From NCBI GenBank assembly GCA_028280445.1, contig JANQLU010000136.1, forward strand, positions 493,308 to 557,307: a stretch of DNA of 64,000 nucleotides, read 5' to 3'. Position 1 is the first letter of the stretch, and the number at the start of each line of letters is the position of its first letter. The notes beneath the pieces were generated by a model. That model worked only from the letters and a program-made list of their open reading frames with translations. It searched no databases and was not told the DNA's origin. Below, one piece after another: positions 41,447 to 52,300 of this stretch. The translations under genes and the position numbers were made by a program. This stretch comes from Pirellulaceae bacterium. Lineage in GTDB: Bacteria > Planctomycetota > Planctomycetia > Pirellulales > Pirellulaceae.

Positions 41447-42460
41447 ATGCGTAAATTCCTAACCCTAAGCGTCGCGCTGGTAGCCGCAATGCTGGTTTTC
41501 GGCGGATCCGCCATCAATGCGCAGGACAAAGCCAAAGACAAAAAACAAGAAAGCTACGAACGCTACAAAAAACAGACCATCAACTATGGGCTCCAGACCT
41601 GGGCGCAGTCAAATCAAGGTAATCAAAACCAATATTTCTTATATCCACAAGATAAGAAATCACCTTATTGGATCGGCGTTCAATGTGTCCCCGCCGGTAA
41701 CGTCGCAATTTTGTCAAACATCCCAAATGTTGGCCAGTTGTTCAAACGAGGTGGTCTCCGCGTCAACAGCGTCACCAAAGGCAGCGTCGCTGAAAAAGCG
41801 GGTGTCAAAAAAGGCGATGTAATTTTGACTTTCAACAAAAAACAGTTAAACCAGGTGGCTGATTTAACTCTGGCCATCACGTCTGCCAAAACTGCGACCT
41901 GCAAATTGCAAGTCGTGCGTGGAGGCAAAGTCATGAATATCTCACTGAACCCTGAAAAACGCCCCCAGGAAAAAAAATTAAAAGACGGAAGTTACGGGCT
42001 CAAAGATTTCCGTCCCATTAGATTCAGCAATGTGGAAGATTGCCCCGCCGATGTCGAAGTCACGATGCAGCGTAAAGGCAAACAACAACCGGTCCTGATT
42101 GTGAAACGTGGCAAAAAACAATGGACGGTTCGCAACGGCAAAGTTGATGCACTGCCCAAAGACATTCGCGTTTACGTTCTCCGAGTTCACAACGCGGCCA
42201 AACAGCAAACTGTGACATCTTGGAATATGGATGGTGCGACATTCCGTCCGTCTGCTGGTGCGTATTATCGCTGGAAACCCAACGTTTTTTATGCTCCGAA
42301 CGCCTACAAAATGGCTTACGACAAAGTGGTTTTTGACGGAGCGGCTTACGACAAGGCGAAGAAAGCCAAGGATGTCGATGTTATGAAATCGCTTAAAGAG
42401 TTGACCAAAAAAGTCGAAGATTTGCAGCGCAGCGTCAAAGAACTAAAAAGACGTCGATAA
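41447..42460 (+). CDS. Secreted PDZ-domain protein with C-terminal coiled coil
   Basis: A 337-residue exported protein. A signal peptide (LVAAMLVFGGSAINAQ) and a Gln/Lys/Tyr-rich segment precede a PDZ domain at about 95-168: LRVNSVTKGSVAEKAGVKKG with DVILTFNKKQL, LTLAITSAKTATCKLQVVR. The C-terminus is a coiled coil (DVMKSLKELTKKVEDLQRS). No protease domain is present. An AAGGAG ribosome-binding site lies eight bases upstream. It follows the sigma/anti-sigma pair by 60 bp and may be a target or part of the sensing system. Confidence 0.8.
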   Translation: MRKFLTLSVALVAAMLVFGGSAINAQDKAKDKKQESYERYKKQTINYGLQTWAQSNQGNQNQYFLYPQDKKSPYWIGVQCVPAGNVAILSNIPNVGQLFKRGGLRVNSVTKGSVAEKAGVKKGDVILTFNKKQLNQVADLTLAITSAKTATCKLQVVRGGKVMNISLNPEKRPQEKKLKDGSYGLKDFRPIRFSNVEDCPADVEVTMQRKGKQQPVLIVKRGKKQWTVRNGKVDALPKDIRVYVLRVHNAAKQQTVTSWNMDGATFRPSAGAYYRWKPNVFYAPNAYKMAYDKVVFDGAAYDKAKKAKDVDVMKSLKELTKKVEDLQRSVKELKRRR

Positions 42461-42483
42461 TTTTTGCCTACAACCTGAAAAAC

Positions 42484-42519
42484 AAAAAAACGCTTCGGGA
42501 CATGCCGAAGCGTTTTTTA
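42484..42519. terminator. Bidirectional intrinsic terminator
   Basis: AAAACGCTTCGG, six-base loop, CCGAAGCGTTTT between convergent genes. The T run on one side includes the TAA stop codon of the minus-strand gene, so the hairpin starts at that stop. Confidence 0.85.
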
Positions 42520-44487
42520 TTTCATATTTGTCAACAACCGGGCAAATCGCAAATGGTCGACGCCACTGGCATGGATAATCACCAGTCCATTCACGCAACC
42601 AATATGTCGACCTTCATCCCAATAGGAATCGCCCAAGTCTTTTTTGATTTCCGTTTTAACTTGCCGGATCAATTCCCGTTCGAAATCCTGCCACGATTTC
42701 TTTTTAGAGCCTGAATAACGATCACAACGACGTTCAATCGTCGATCGACAATCGTAAACAGTCGTTTCGTGAAAATCAAAATCGGGTCCGGAATAAATCA
42801 GTAACTGACCGTTCCAAATTCCGACTTTACAATTCTTGGATTTGGCAATTTCTCGAAAATAGGTTGCAAAATTCGGAATTTTCTGAGTCGGCTCCCACAC
42901 GCTAGTGAAACTCAATTCTCGACGAACAGCCGATCGATCGAGAAAAACGCGTTTCTGAAATCGCTTCGAAAACTGTTCGACACCGCTGCGAAGCCTAACG
43001 TTGGCCGTCGGCTTTTCTACTTTTTTGTTGAGCGCATCGCGAAGACCCGCCCTTTCGTTGGCTGATGGAACGTCGGCGACGGTGGTTTGCGATTTGGAAT
43101 GTTCCCGAAACTCTTTAATCAACTGGCCAATGACTCGGTGCATTTCAGGACAAGCCTTGACCGCCAGCACACCAGCCACCAATCCGACACACCGATCTCC
43201 GTCAACGATCTTCCATTCGTCAGGTCGAACACTGCGTCGAATTGCATTCACCATCACGGCTTCGGTGGCATTCCAAATCTTTCTCACCTCGATTCCACGT
43301 TTCTTTCCGGCCAGTGTCGCTGGACGAAAACTTTGCAAATGTTTGATTCTCCGCTGGACCAATCGTAACAACGTTCCGCGCAAATCGTAAAATTTGACAA
43401 TGTCATATTCCGATTGATGATCGATATGTGAAATCACAACGGCGTCCGACGTCATCGAATACCCCAGCTGATAAATCTGCAGATATTGTTCAAACGCCAA
43501 ACTAAACGGTTGATCCTGCATCAGGAAAAATTTGATTTCATCGTTGACACTGAAACCGGCGTCGATGGCTGTATGGTCGACATGAACCGGAACACCCAGT
43601 TGTTTTTGCACCTTGCCTGGCAGGCTCGCCACAAGGTTTTTTCGCATGTCGAGCGAGGCGGGTCTGGTTAATGCTCGGAACAACCGATGGCGTCGTTTAA
43701 CATGTCGCAACTCCGAAAGCTTGCCAGCGTAAATCGCTTTGAGTTCCCGCTGAATTTCCCGCACCAGAAAATGAGTTTCACTGTCCGATCGCAAAGTGAA
43801 TTTTGCGCCGGCGCGAGTCAGTTTTCCCTCCGGCAAACGGCGCGGGTCAATCAATTGCCGAACTAATTTAAAAAGCTGTTTGGTAAGTAGTTCCCGCAAT
43901 TCGTCACGTTTCGATTGGCCTTTTTTCACAATGACGGGCCGAACCAAACCGGTCTTCTGCCGCGGCGTTTCCCGCTTGGTCGCCGAAGTATCTCGTTTTT
44001 CCAACTCGGATTGTGCTCGAAAAATAAAATCGATCATCAATTCAACGACCTCTTCAAAATCATGATTGATTTGGACGTAATGTGGATCATCGAACCTGGT
44101 TTCATCGACGTGGATCAAAATCTTTCCGTCTTGAACCACATAGGTCGCCCGATATTTGCGTAACAACAACTGCAATCCGGTCCGTAGCGATACGTTTCTC
44201 AGCTGGATACTAAATCTCTGCCTGGGGTTTAACCCAGCCCGGATCACGGAATCGCCCAGCTTCATGTCGAAACCCGTTTGAGCTTTTAGAAAACGTTTGA
44301 GGTCCTCCGATGTGGCATCGTCGAAGATAAAATCGACTCGATCTTCGAGTTTTTCACAGGCTTTAAAATACTTATCTGATCCAAGACTCGACACAGCTTC
44401 AAACGGATCTTCTTGAATTGCAGCAACGCTGTGGGGTGCGATTCCTAACAGCGAAATCCCCAGAATCATCCAATATCGACGCCACAT
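42517..44487 (-). CDS. Large secreted protein with three STN-like repeated modules, unknown
   Basis: A 656-residue protein with a signal peptide (MILGISLLGIAPHSVAA). Three times the sequence follows a similar plan: a beta-strand, FSIQLRNVSLRTGLQLLLRKY-type helix, then a strand ending in ILI or VIS (about 50-130, 285-355 and 495-570); for example YVVQDGKILIHVDE, YSMTSDAVVISHID and CKVGIWNGQLLIYSG. Between them lie RR/K-rich helices (RLVQRRIKHLQSFRP). The plan is like the secretin/TonB N-terminal (STN) and DUF4974-type folds of other planctomycete proteins. No catalytic motif. Function unknown. Confidence 0.6.
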   Translation of the reverse strand: MWRRYWMILGISLLGIAPHSVAAIQEDPFEAVSSLGSDKYFKACEKLEDRVDFIFDDATSEDLKRFLKAQTGFDMKLGDSVIRAGLNPRQRFSIQLRNVSLRTGLQLLLRKYRATYVVQDGKILIHVDETRFDDPHYVQINHDFEEVVELMIDFIFRAQSELEKRDTSATKRETPRQKTGLVRPVIVKKGQSKRDELRELLTKQLFKLVRQLIDPRRLPEGKLTRAGAKFTLRSDSETHFLVREIQRELKAIYAGKLSELRHVKRRHRLFRALTRPASLDMRKNLVASLPGKVQKQLGVPVHVDHTAIDAGFSVNDEIKFFLMQDQPFSLAFEQYLQIYQLGYSMTSDAVVISHIDHQSEYDIVKFYDLRGTLLRLVQRRIKHLQSFRPATLAGKKRGIEVRKIWNATEAVMVNAIRRSVRPDEWKIVDGDRCVGLVAGVLAVKACPEMHRVIGQLIKEFREHSKSQTTVADVPSANERAGLRDALNKKVEKPTANVRLRSGVEQFSKRFQKRVFLDRSAVRRELSFTSVWEPTQKIPNFATYFREIAKSKNCKVGIWNGQLLIYSGPDFDFHETTVYDCRSTIERRCDRYSGSKKKSWQDFERELIRQVKTEIKKDLGDSYWDEGRHIGCVNGLVIIHASGVDHLRFARLLTNMK

Positions 44488-44713
44488 AAATCTCTCCCCC
44501 GGCAGAGCCCCTGGCCGCTACCTGTAAGTTGCGACCCAGCCCTGGTTGTCACATCGAACCAGCGCTTTTTTCTAGCTTTTCCATTGGCAAACGCATTTTT
44601 GCGGGCCAATGCATTTAGAAAAAAACCTCAACGACTTGCTTTCAAATCAACAAAGCGAACAATGAAAACAAGGCTTTTACACTTTCACCAACATACTCGA
44701 TTTCGGCAGGCTA

Positions 44714-47266
44714 TTGAATTCTTCTCAATCAAATGACCCCGACCCGCTTCAGTCGTGGCTGGCCGACCAGTGGCCGGCAATCGTCTCACAATTCGGAATT
44801 CCGGCAAAAGTCTTTTACTCACTGACGCGTTATCTCTACCAGCTGCAAAAACAAACGGACAATCGTGTCAGTATCCCGCCAGCCTGGGAATATCACATAA
44901 TTTTTGGCGTGGAGTTTTGTCGGGAACTGAAATGGAGTGAAACCGAATACGCCGAAGCGCTCGATCAACTGTCTCGAACGGGCCATGTCCACATCGACAA
45001 TTCGCAATGGGTTTTGCCGGAACATTCGTTTCTGGTCGAAACCGATTCCATTCCAGAAATTGAATTGGAACTTCCCAATGTGATCTGGTTCAGCCGCCAT
45101 TCGCTACGATTGCCAGCCGATCTTCGGCAAGCCTTGGCAACGGCCTACGCTCTCATCGAAGGAAACAGCATCGATGACGTTCATGACAAAACCCCGCAAT
45201 TGACAAACGATTTTGATTGGCTGCTAGGCGCCGGGATCGGGTTGACGATGCATGCCCGAGACGTGGCAGATCATGCCGAGGCGCGTTTGCTGTTGCTCAA
45301 ATCTGAAAATTTGTTGCGTGCCGGAATTGGGATTTCCAGTGATTCAAAAATTTGGAGTGCCTTGAGCTACTGTACCTATCAACAGGCGATCAACGAAGAA
45401 AACACCGAGGTCAAATTAGAATCGGCCCAACGTGCTGTCCAGGCCGCGCGAAAGTCCATTGCCCATGACATCCAAAACGATTCTGCCTGGATCCGCTTGG
45501 GTGTTAGCTTGGGAATCATCGCTGACCACACTAGCGAATTTGCACAACAAAAATCCTATCGCGAACAGGAAATCGAAGCTTACGAAAAAGCGATCGCCAT
45601 TGACCAACACGACGACTCGTATTGGTTCAATCTGGGAAGTGCCGTTGGACAGCTCGCCAACCTCGAAACCGATGTTGAAACCGTTCGGCAATTGAGACAA
45701 AAAAACTTCGACGCGCTCCAATCGGCGGTCGATACCAACCCTAAAAATCATTGGGCCTGGATCAGCCTTGGCATGCGATACCAGGAACTCGCCGAAGACG
45801 AACACCAACCACAGGAAAAATCTTTTCTGCTGCTCAAGTCGATTTCAGCCAATCGGCGGGCTCTCGACATCGATCGACACGTGGTGGCGGCGTGGCAAAA
45901 TCTGACAAGTTCCCTCGACAAACTTGCTGAACTGTCGACGGATTCCAACCGGATCACGGCATTGCGATCACAACAATTTCAGGCCAGTGAGCAAGCCGCC
46001 AAGCTCGCGCCAGACGAAATTGTCAGTTGGACAAATTTGGGAACTGCCGCGATGTGTCTGGCTGACGCAGAATCCCACTCGGCTCCGCCTGAAATCGTCA
46101 AGCCATTGCGACTGCAAGCGATCGACGCGTTTCGATCGGCTTTGGAACTCGAAAAACTAAATCCTTTTGTCTGGTTTCAAATCGCAAACGCCTGCTACGA
46201 TGTTTCCCGAGCAGCGTCCGACTCAAAGACAAAAATAGAATTCTCAAACAGACAACTCGAAGCGCTCCAGATGACGGTGCAAATCGAGCCGCAATTTGTT
46301 CCTGCCTGGCTCAACCTGGGCCACGCCTATCGGCTGTCACCCGAAACAGGTGTCGAAAGCAAAACGGACCATCTTGAAAATGCGATCGAGGCGTATCAGT
46401 CGGCAATCGATCTGGAACCGACCAACTCCGCGGCTTGGGCAAACCTCGGATGGTGTCATGCCATGATCTCCCGTTTACAAAACGAAGAGCGCCAGACACA
46501 ACGATTCTGGACCAGTGTTCAAGCTTATGAAACAGCCATTGATCACGATGAAAAAAACGATTTTGCCCTATCCAATTTGGCAATTCATTTTGGAGAACTC
46601 TACCGCCACGAAACTGACCCGCCCCGCCAGGTTGAATACGCAACCAAAGCTTTTGATTTGTTTCAACGGGCGCTAACAATCAACGATGGGTCATTTAGCA
46701 CGTGGTTTAATTATTGTTTTTTCCTCAGCGCTGTACACGATTTGAGTGACGAACTCGGATTTACCCGCTCGGAACTATTGGACAAACAAATCGAGGCCGC
46801 TGAAAAATCAACCGAACTGAATGCGGAAAATGAAAACGCGTGGCTCATGCTCGGTTTGACCTTGGGACAGTCCGCCGATTTGCAAAAACGATTGACGGAC
46901 TCTGTTTTATTGAACCAGCGTTCCATCGAAGCTTATCGAACTGCGATTGCAATCGACGAAGCCTTTTTTTCGGCCTGGTCCAGTCTTGGCATCCGGCTGA
47001 TTTACCTATGGCAAATGGAAACAGACGACGATTTGCGAGCCGAAGCGCTCGAAGCGACACACCATGCGCTCGAAAACAACGAAGGACATTACAACGCCGC
47101 TTGTGTGTTCGCGCTTGCGGGAGAAATCGAAAAATCGCTTGAACAACTCGACTGGGTGCTGCAGCAAAATCTCGTCCCCATCGACCACATCAAAACCGAT
47201 CCCGACCTAAAACCGCTACGGGACCATGAACGTTTTCATCAATTAATCAATCGAAATCACACCTGA
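44714..47266 (+). CDS. Cytoplasmic TPR-repeat protein
   Basis: An 850-residue protein beginning at TTG, without signal peptide or membrane helix. After an N-terminal domain of about 150 residues (IIFGVEFCRELKWSETEYAE, unrecognised) come about a dozen TPR-like helix pairs marked by AW-x-x-LG: AWIRLGVSLG, YWFNLGSAVG, AWISLGMRYQ, SWTNLGTAAM, AWLNLGHAYR, AWANLGWCHA, AWLMLGLTLG and AWSSLGIRLI. TPR arrays act as protein-binding scaffolds; the partner is unknown. It stands alone between a divergent secreted protein gene and the phosphatase gene. Confidence 0.75.
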   Translation: MNSSQSNDPDPLQSWLADQWPAIVSQFGIPAKVFYSLTRYLYQLQKQTDNRVSIPPAWEYHIIFGVEFCRELKWSETEYAEALDQLSRTGHVHIDNSQWVLPEHSFLVETDSIPEIELELPNVIWFSRHSLRLPADLRQALATAYALIEGNSIDDVHDKTPQLTNDFDWLLGAGIGLTMHARDVADHAEARLLLLKSENLLRAGIGISSDSKIWSALSYCTYQQAINEENTEVKLESAQRAVQAARKSIAHDIQNDSAWIRLGVSLGIIADHTSEFAQQKSYREQEIEAYEKAIAIDQHDDSYWFNLGSAVGQLANLETDVETVRQLRQKNFDALQSAVDTNPKNHWAWISLGMRYQELAEDEHQPQEKSFLLLKSISANRRALDIDRHVVAAWQNLTSSLDKLAELSTDSNRITALRSQQFQASEQAAKLAPDEIVSWTNLGTAAMCLADAESHSAPPEIVKPLRLQAIDAFRSALELEKLNPFVWFQIANACYDVSRAASDSKTKIEFSNRQLEALQMTVQIEPQFVPAWLNLGHAYRLSPETGVESKTDHLENAIEAYQSAIDLEPTNSAAWANLGWCHAMISRLQNEERQTQRFWTSVQAYETAIDHDEKNDFALSNLAIHFGELYRHETDPPRQVEYATKAFDLFQRALTINDGSFSTWFNYCFFLSAVHDLSDELGFTRSELLDKQIEAAEKSTELNAENENAWLMLGLTLGQSADLQKRLTDSVLLNQRSIEAYRTAIAIDEAFFSAWSSLGIRLIYLWQMETDDDLRAEALEATHHALENNEGHYNAACVFALAGEIEKSLEQLDWVLQQNLVPIDHIKTDPDLKPLRDHERFHQLINRNHT

Positions 47267-47337
47267 ACATCAAATTGCGTTAACACTATATTGAAAAAAT
47301 AAATTTATCGCATCCAATCACTCTCCGGGGACATCAC

Positions 47338-48141
47338 GTGTTTCGCGTCCACTCTGTTTTGATTATCGCTGTATTGATCGTTGGTGTTATTAATTCGACA
47401 TCTGCTCAACAGAAACTGGAAAATGATCGGCGTTACAACGCCATCACCTACGTGCAGAACGCCTTTGAATATCAAATGCTGGCCAAGCAGGCCTATCGAC
47501 TCGCACGGGTGCAGCTGGAAACGGGATTGGCCGACACCAAATGGTCCGCCGATGAATTTCAAATTGAGGCGGATGATTTTGCCGACAAACCACCCGCCGT
47601 GATTCTCGATGTCGACGAGACCGTACTGGACAACTCGCCGTACAACGCACGCAATATCATTGACCAAAAAAATTTCAATCGACAAGCTTGGAATCGTTGG
47701 TGTAAAGAAGTCAAAGCAACGGCGATTCCGGGAGTTGTTGAATTTGTGAAACAAGCGGAAAAGCGAGGCGTCAAAGTCTTTTACGTCACCAATCGCGATG
47801 ACGAACTCAAACCGGCAACCATCGAGAATTTGAAAAAAATTGGATTGACCGCGGACAAACACAACGTCCTGACACGCAATGAACAGGCCGGGCGGGGCGA
47901 TGACAAACTTTCCCGTCGCGCCATGGTGGCAAAAAAGCATCGTGTTGTCTTGCTGATCGGCGATAGCATGAGTGATTTATGCAGCGGCATGGGCACGAAA
48001 AATCAAAAACAGCGCAATTCTCGTGCCGCTAAAATTTCAAAGATGCTTGGCGAGCGCTGGATCATGCTGCCCAACGCCGCCTACGGAAGTTGGGAGCGAG
48101 CCGTTCCCTCAGGGCGAGATGCCTTGCGTACCGAACGTTGA
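47338..48141 (+). CDS. Secreted HAD-family acid phosphatase (class B / e(P4)-like)
   Basis: A 267-residue exported phosphatase. A signal peptide (VLIIAVLIVGVINSTSA) is cleaved after an AQQ-type site, not a lipobox. The HAD motif I is AVILDVDETVLDNS with the paired aspartates at residues 91 and 93; VKVFYVTNRDDE is motif II-like and VVLLIGDSMSDLC motif IV-like. The best fit is to the class C e(P4) acid phosphatase/5'-nucleotidase group, which releases phosphate and nucleosides outside the cytoplasm. It starts at GTG with CCGGGG upstream. Confidence 0.85.
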   Translation: MFRVHSVLIIAVLIVGVINSTSAQQKLENDRRYNAITYVQNAFEYQMLAKQAYRLARVQLETGLADTKWSADEFQIEADDFADKPPAVILDVDETVLDNSPYNARNIIDQKNFNRQAWNRWCKEVKATAIPGVVEFVKQAEKRGVKVFYVTNRDDELKPATIENLKKIGLTADKHNVLTRNEQAGRGDDKLSRRAMVAKKHRVVLLIGDSMSDLCSGMGTKNQKQRNSRAAKISKMLGERWIMLPNAAYGSWERAVPSGRDALRTER

Positions 48142-48145
48142 AACA

Positions 48146-48202
48146 GTAGGGCCGGTTCCCACCGGCCAATCCAAACGAAAGGCCGGTGGGAACCGGCCCT
48201 AC
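48146..48202. repeat. Family B palindromic repeat, complete (B6)
   Basis: GTAGGGCCGGTTCCCACCGG plus intact right arm and loop AATCCAAACGAAA; the best preserved B copy. It begins four bases after the phosphatase stop codon and leads into a family C copy. Confidence 0.9.
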
Positions 48203-48223
48203 AATCCTGGGTAATCAAATCAT

Positions 48224-48298
48224 AACCCGAAGCGTGAGCGAGGGACCGGCAACCACCCAGATTTGCGGTCGAACGTGGTCCCTACTTACGTTTTTCGC
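48224..48298. repeat. Family C palindromic repeat (C4)
   Basis: Left arm CCCGAAGCGTGAGCGAGGGA intact; right arm decayed (GTGGTCCCTACTTACGTTTT). Located 22 bp after B6. Confidence 0.8.
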
Positions 48299-48341
48299 AC
48301 TTTTGATTTTCATTTGAATCGAAATTTGCCAAAGCAACGGA

Positions 48342-49163
48342 CTAATCGTCAAACAGATTTTCGTCCACTTCAAAATCATCTTCGTCCTGTTCCGCCGCTT
48401 CCTGCGCCGCTTTGAGGCGTTTCTCCATTTTGGACATCGCACTGCGTAAATCATCGCCTTCGAATTCGTACGCATAAGTTTTAAACTCGTCGCGAAATTC
48501 CTGCAGAAACGTCAGTGGACGTTTGACTTGCGTGATCGAGAAAACAATGTGCGCATCGACGGGTGCAAATCGACCTTGCTCGCCTTCGGTAATCGTGCCC
48601 CGCCAATCAATCAACTCAACGTGAGCGCCCGAACCGGTTGCATCAAACATGACATGGGCCACCGATTCTTCCGGCGTAAAAAACATGCGGGTTGCCATGT
48701 CTACTTCCCGTGTTTTTGAATTCCGGTCGACACGGTGAGAAATCAACTTTCTCACATCAAACCGAAACCCATCGACCCGCTTGGCATAGAGATATTTGAT
48801 ACGCCTCCAATGCTCATTTGAAAAATCATCAACGCCTGTTTGCGAACCCAGTGTCACCAACTGTTGATGTTTGCTGATTTCCGCCGTGGCTTGCAGAAAT
48901 CTCAGTGCGTTGTCTTGCGGTCGCAAGTAAACCCGGTTTGCTGCGGCCAGCAACGTTCGCACTCGCTCGAGCCAGGGAAACTGTTCTTCGCTCTTTACCT
49001 TGTCCGTGATTGTCAGCTCAATAGGAGCTTTTCCAGGGTCCAGAACAACACGACCCCGCTTGGTTTTCATACCTTTTTCGATGGCACGAAAAGCCCATTT
49101 GTTATGGTTCCGTAAAAACTCAATAACGCCTGACGGATAAACAGTTCCAATTAAAGATGTCAT
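48342..49163 (-). CDS. Cytoplasmic protein of unknown function, acidic C-terminus
   Basis: A 273-residue protein without signal or membrane helix. Beta-rich segments such as GRVVLDPGKAPIELTITDKV, MFFTPEESVAHVMFDAT, GAHVELIDWRGTI and AHIVFSITQV are followed by a helical stretch (EFKTYAYEFEGDDLRSAMSKM) and an acidic tail (EQDEDDFEVDENLFDD). No family recognised. It is divergent from the PSD1 gene and ends next to repeats B6 and C4. The regular alternation of charged and hydrophobic residues supports a real gene. Confidence 0.65.
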   Translation of the reverse strand: MTSLIGTVYPSGVIEFLRNHNKWAFRAIEKGMKTKRGRVVLDPGKAPIELTITDKVKSEEQFPWLERVRTLLAAANRVYLRPQDNALRFLQATAEISKHQQLVTLGSQTGVDDFSNEHWRRIKYLYAKRVDGFRFDVRKLISHRVDRNSKTREVDMATRMFFTPEESVAHVMFDATGSGAHVELIDWRGTITEGEQGRFAPVDAHIVFSITQVKRPLTFLQEFRDEFKTYAYEFEGDDLRSAMSKMEKRLKAAQEAAEQDEDDFEVDENLFDD

Positions 49164-49341
49164 GCTTTTTCAATGAACGATTTTTCTCTTACCTCTATTG
49201 TATCTACAGTGAACGCCAAAGCGAACACGAATCTACACAGAATCCGTCAGCCAACGATAACATCGGCATCCTGGCAGACGTTTGCTTTTATCGCCAAGAC
49301 GAGGAACTTATAATAATAGCCTCACAGCAACGAGGATGGCC

Positions 49342-52300
49342 ATGAACCACCACAAATCCTTCGTCTCCCAAATTTACCTTCAGCTGTTGGTTATTTTTCT
49401 TTGGAGTGGGTTCTCGATTTCCAGCGGTTGGGGCCAAGCCAAATTCGAATTTTTTGAAAAACATATTCGTCCCGTTTTAGTCGAACACTGCTACGAATGC
49501 CACAATAGCTCGGATCGTGATGATGCCAGTCTCGCGCTCGATCACCGGCAAGGGGTTTTGGATGGAGGTGATTCCGGCCCCGCTATTGTTCCCGGCAAGC
49601 CAGAAAAAAGCCTGTTGTTGTCAGCCATTCGACACACCGATCCCGATCTTCGCATGCCGGAAAACAACGCCAAGTTGTCGCCACAAACGATTGCCGATTT
49701 CGAAAAATGGATCCGGGCCGGAGCTCCAGACCCGCGTGATAAACCGCCGTCAGCAACAGAACTCGCCAAATCAATTTCGTGGGAAACCATCCGTGACAAG
49801 CGCAAACAGTGGTGGAGTTTCCAACCTATCGCGCCCGTTAAAATTCCGCCAACGACAACATGGTCCAGCCATCCAATCGATCGTTTTATCCATCGCCGGC
49901 TCCGACAGAAAAATCTCAAACCAAATCACAAGGCCGACAAACTCACACTGATTCGCCGTGTTTATTTCACGACCATCGGACTTCCACCAACTCCTGCTGA
50001 GATCGACGCCTTTGTCGCAGATACTTCGCCGGATGCCTACGAAAAATTGATTACGCGGCTTCTCGATTCTCCGCGATTTGGTGAACGCTGGGCACGCCAC
50101 TGGATGGATTGGGTTCGTTATTCCGAATCGCACGGCAGTGAAGGCAACCCTCAAATCCCGTTTGCGTACCGGTATCGTGATTACCTGATTCGCGCCCTCA
50201 ACGATGATGTTGCCTACGATCAACTTGTTCGCGAACATATCGCAGGCGATTTACTTGAAAAACCTCGCATCAACAAAAAATTAGGCCTTAACGAATCACA
50301 AATCGGGACGGGTCATTATCGTTTCGTCGAACATGGATATGGACCAACGGATGCGCTCGAAGAACAAGTTCGCTTTACGGAAAACCAAATCGATGTCATC
50401 ACCAAAGCGTTTCTTGGATTGACCGTCTCTTGCGCTCGCTGCCATGACCACAAATTTGATGCCGTCAGCCAGGCCGATTTTTACGCCCTTTATGGCATTA
50501 TGACCAACAGCCGTTCATCGCTTCTGTCGGTTGATGCACCTGAAAAACTCAACCTGCACCGCGCGGAACTCACAAAAATCAAAACCGAAATCAAAAGCGT
50601 GTTAGCAAAAAAATGGTTGGATTCTCTTGCCCAACTTCCCCGTCAACTTGACGCGTTTCCCAATCCCACACCTCCCAAATCGCGACAAAACAAACGCGCT
50701 CTCCAACAACGATCTCTGCTGCAACGTGTTGTTGATGCGGCCCACGGCAATCCACGCGACCCACTGCACGTCTGGGTTAAAGCGAAAATCGACCCCAAGA
50801 ATACGAAAACGATTTGGAACCAAATTCATAAACAATTTGATGAAAGCCGCGCGCGTCTCGATCAACGGCAACGCCAAAAACATTCCGTCCGTTGGAATTT
50901 GTCATCTGGCGAACGCCAAAAACAATGGATTCGGCATGGAAACGGCCTTCATCAACGGCAATATCGGCCCGGCGAATTTCATATCAACGAATCGGGAAAT
51001 CTAATCATTTCGAACATCTATCCCGCCGGAATTTATAGTCATCTGCTTTCCAACAAACACAGCGGTATTCTGACATCGCCACGATTTGACATCGATCAAG
51101 ATGAATTGTGGGTCCGTGTTGCCGGTCGTGGCGGCAGCCGAGTTCGCTACGTCGTGCAAAATTACCCGCGCGTTTCCGGTCCGGTTTACAAAGCAGCCGG
51201 GCTCAACAGTGAAACATCTCGTTGGATTCGTTGGGACATGAAATATTGGCGCGGCGATCAAGCTTATATCGAAATCGCTACGGCCATGGACATTCCAGTT
51301 GAAAACCGTAACACCACTCGCTCCTGGTTTGGCATCATGGATGTTGTCACGGTGCATGGCAAACAACAACGGCCCGTTGACGAGATCGCTGAATTCATCG
51401 CGCCATTGTTTGCAAAATCATCGCCACCGGCGGCACTCGATGAACTCAAACAAAAATATGTGATTGCGCTGAAACAAGCGATTGTCGCTTGGCGTGACAA
51501 CACAATGACTGATGAGCAAGCCCGTTTCCTCGGTTATTTTGTTCGCAACAATATACTGGCGAACCAAACCAACCATTCCCAACAAATCGAATCGCTCGTC
51601 GCAAAATACCGACATCTGGAATCGGAAATCCCAACACCAACTCGCGCTCCTGGAGTCATTGCATCCGAAAATCGCGACCATCCGATGTTTGTCCGTGGCA
51701 ACCACAAGCGGCCTGGAAAAATCGTTGCCAGACGCTTTCTCGAAGCATTCGACGACCGGCCTTACGGCAAGCACAAAAATGCACGTCTGCAATTAGCCGA
51801 AGACTTTACCGCCGACGAAAATCCTTTGTTTGCACGAGTGATGGTCAATCGCATTTGGCATCACGTTTTTGGCCGTGGCATTGTCACAACTACCGATAAT
51901 TTTGGTCGTCTCGGCCGCCAACCCACGCATCCCGAGTTGCTGGATCATTTGGCAATCCAATTCAAAAACGATCGCTACTCGATCAAAAAAATGATTCGCT
52001 ATTTGCTCACCAGCGAAACATTTCAAATGAGCTCAACCCCGTCTGCAACATCGGAAAAAATTGATCCTGGCAACCAATATCTTTCACGCATGTCGGTTCG
52101 TCGTCTCGAAGCGGAAGCCATCCGCGACAAAATGCTGGCCATTTCAGGTCGAATCGATCTAAAACCATTTGGACCGTCTGTTAGCGGCAATTCACCGAGA
52201 CGCAGTGTCTACGTTGCCGTACGTCGCAACGCACTCGACCCGTTTTTAAACGTGTTTGATGCGCCCGCGCCTTTTTCAACCAAAGGATCTCGCGACGTCA

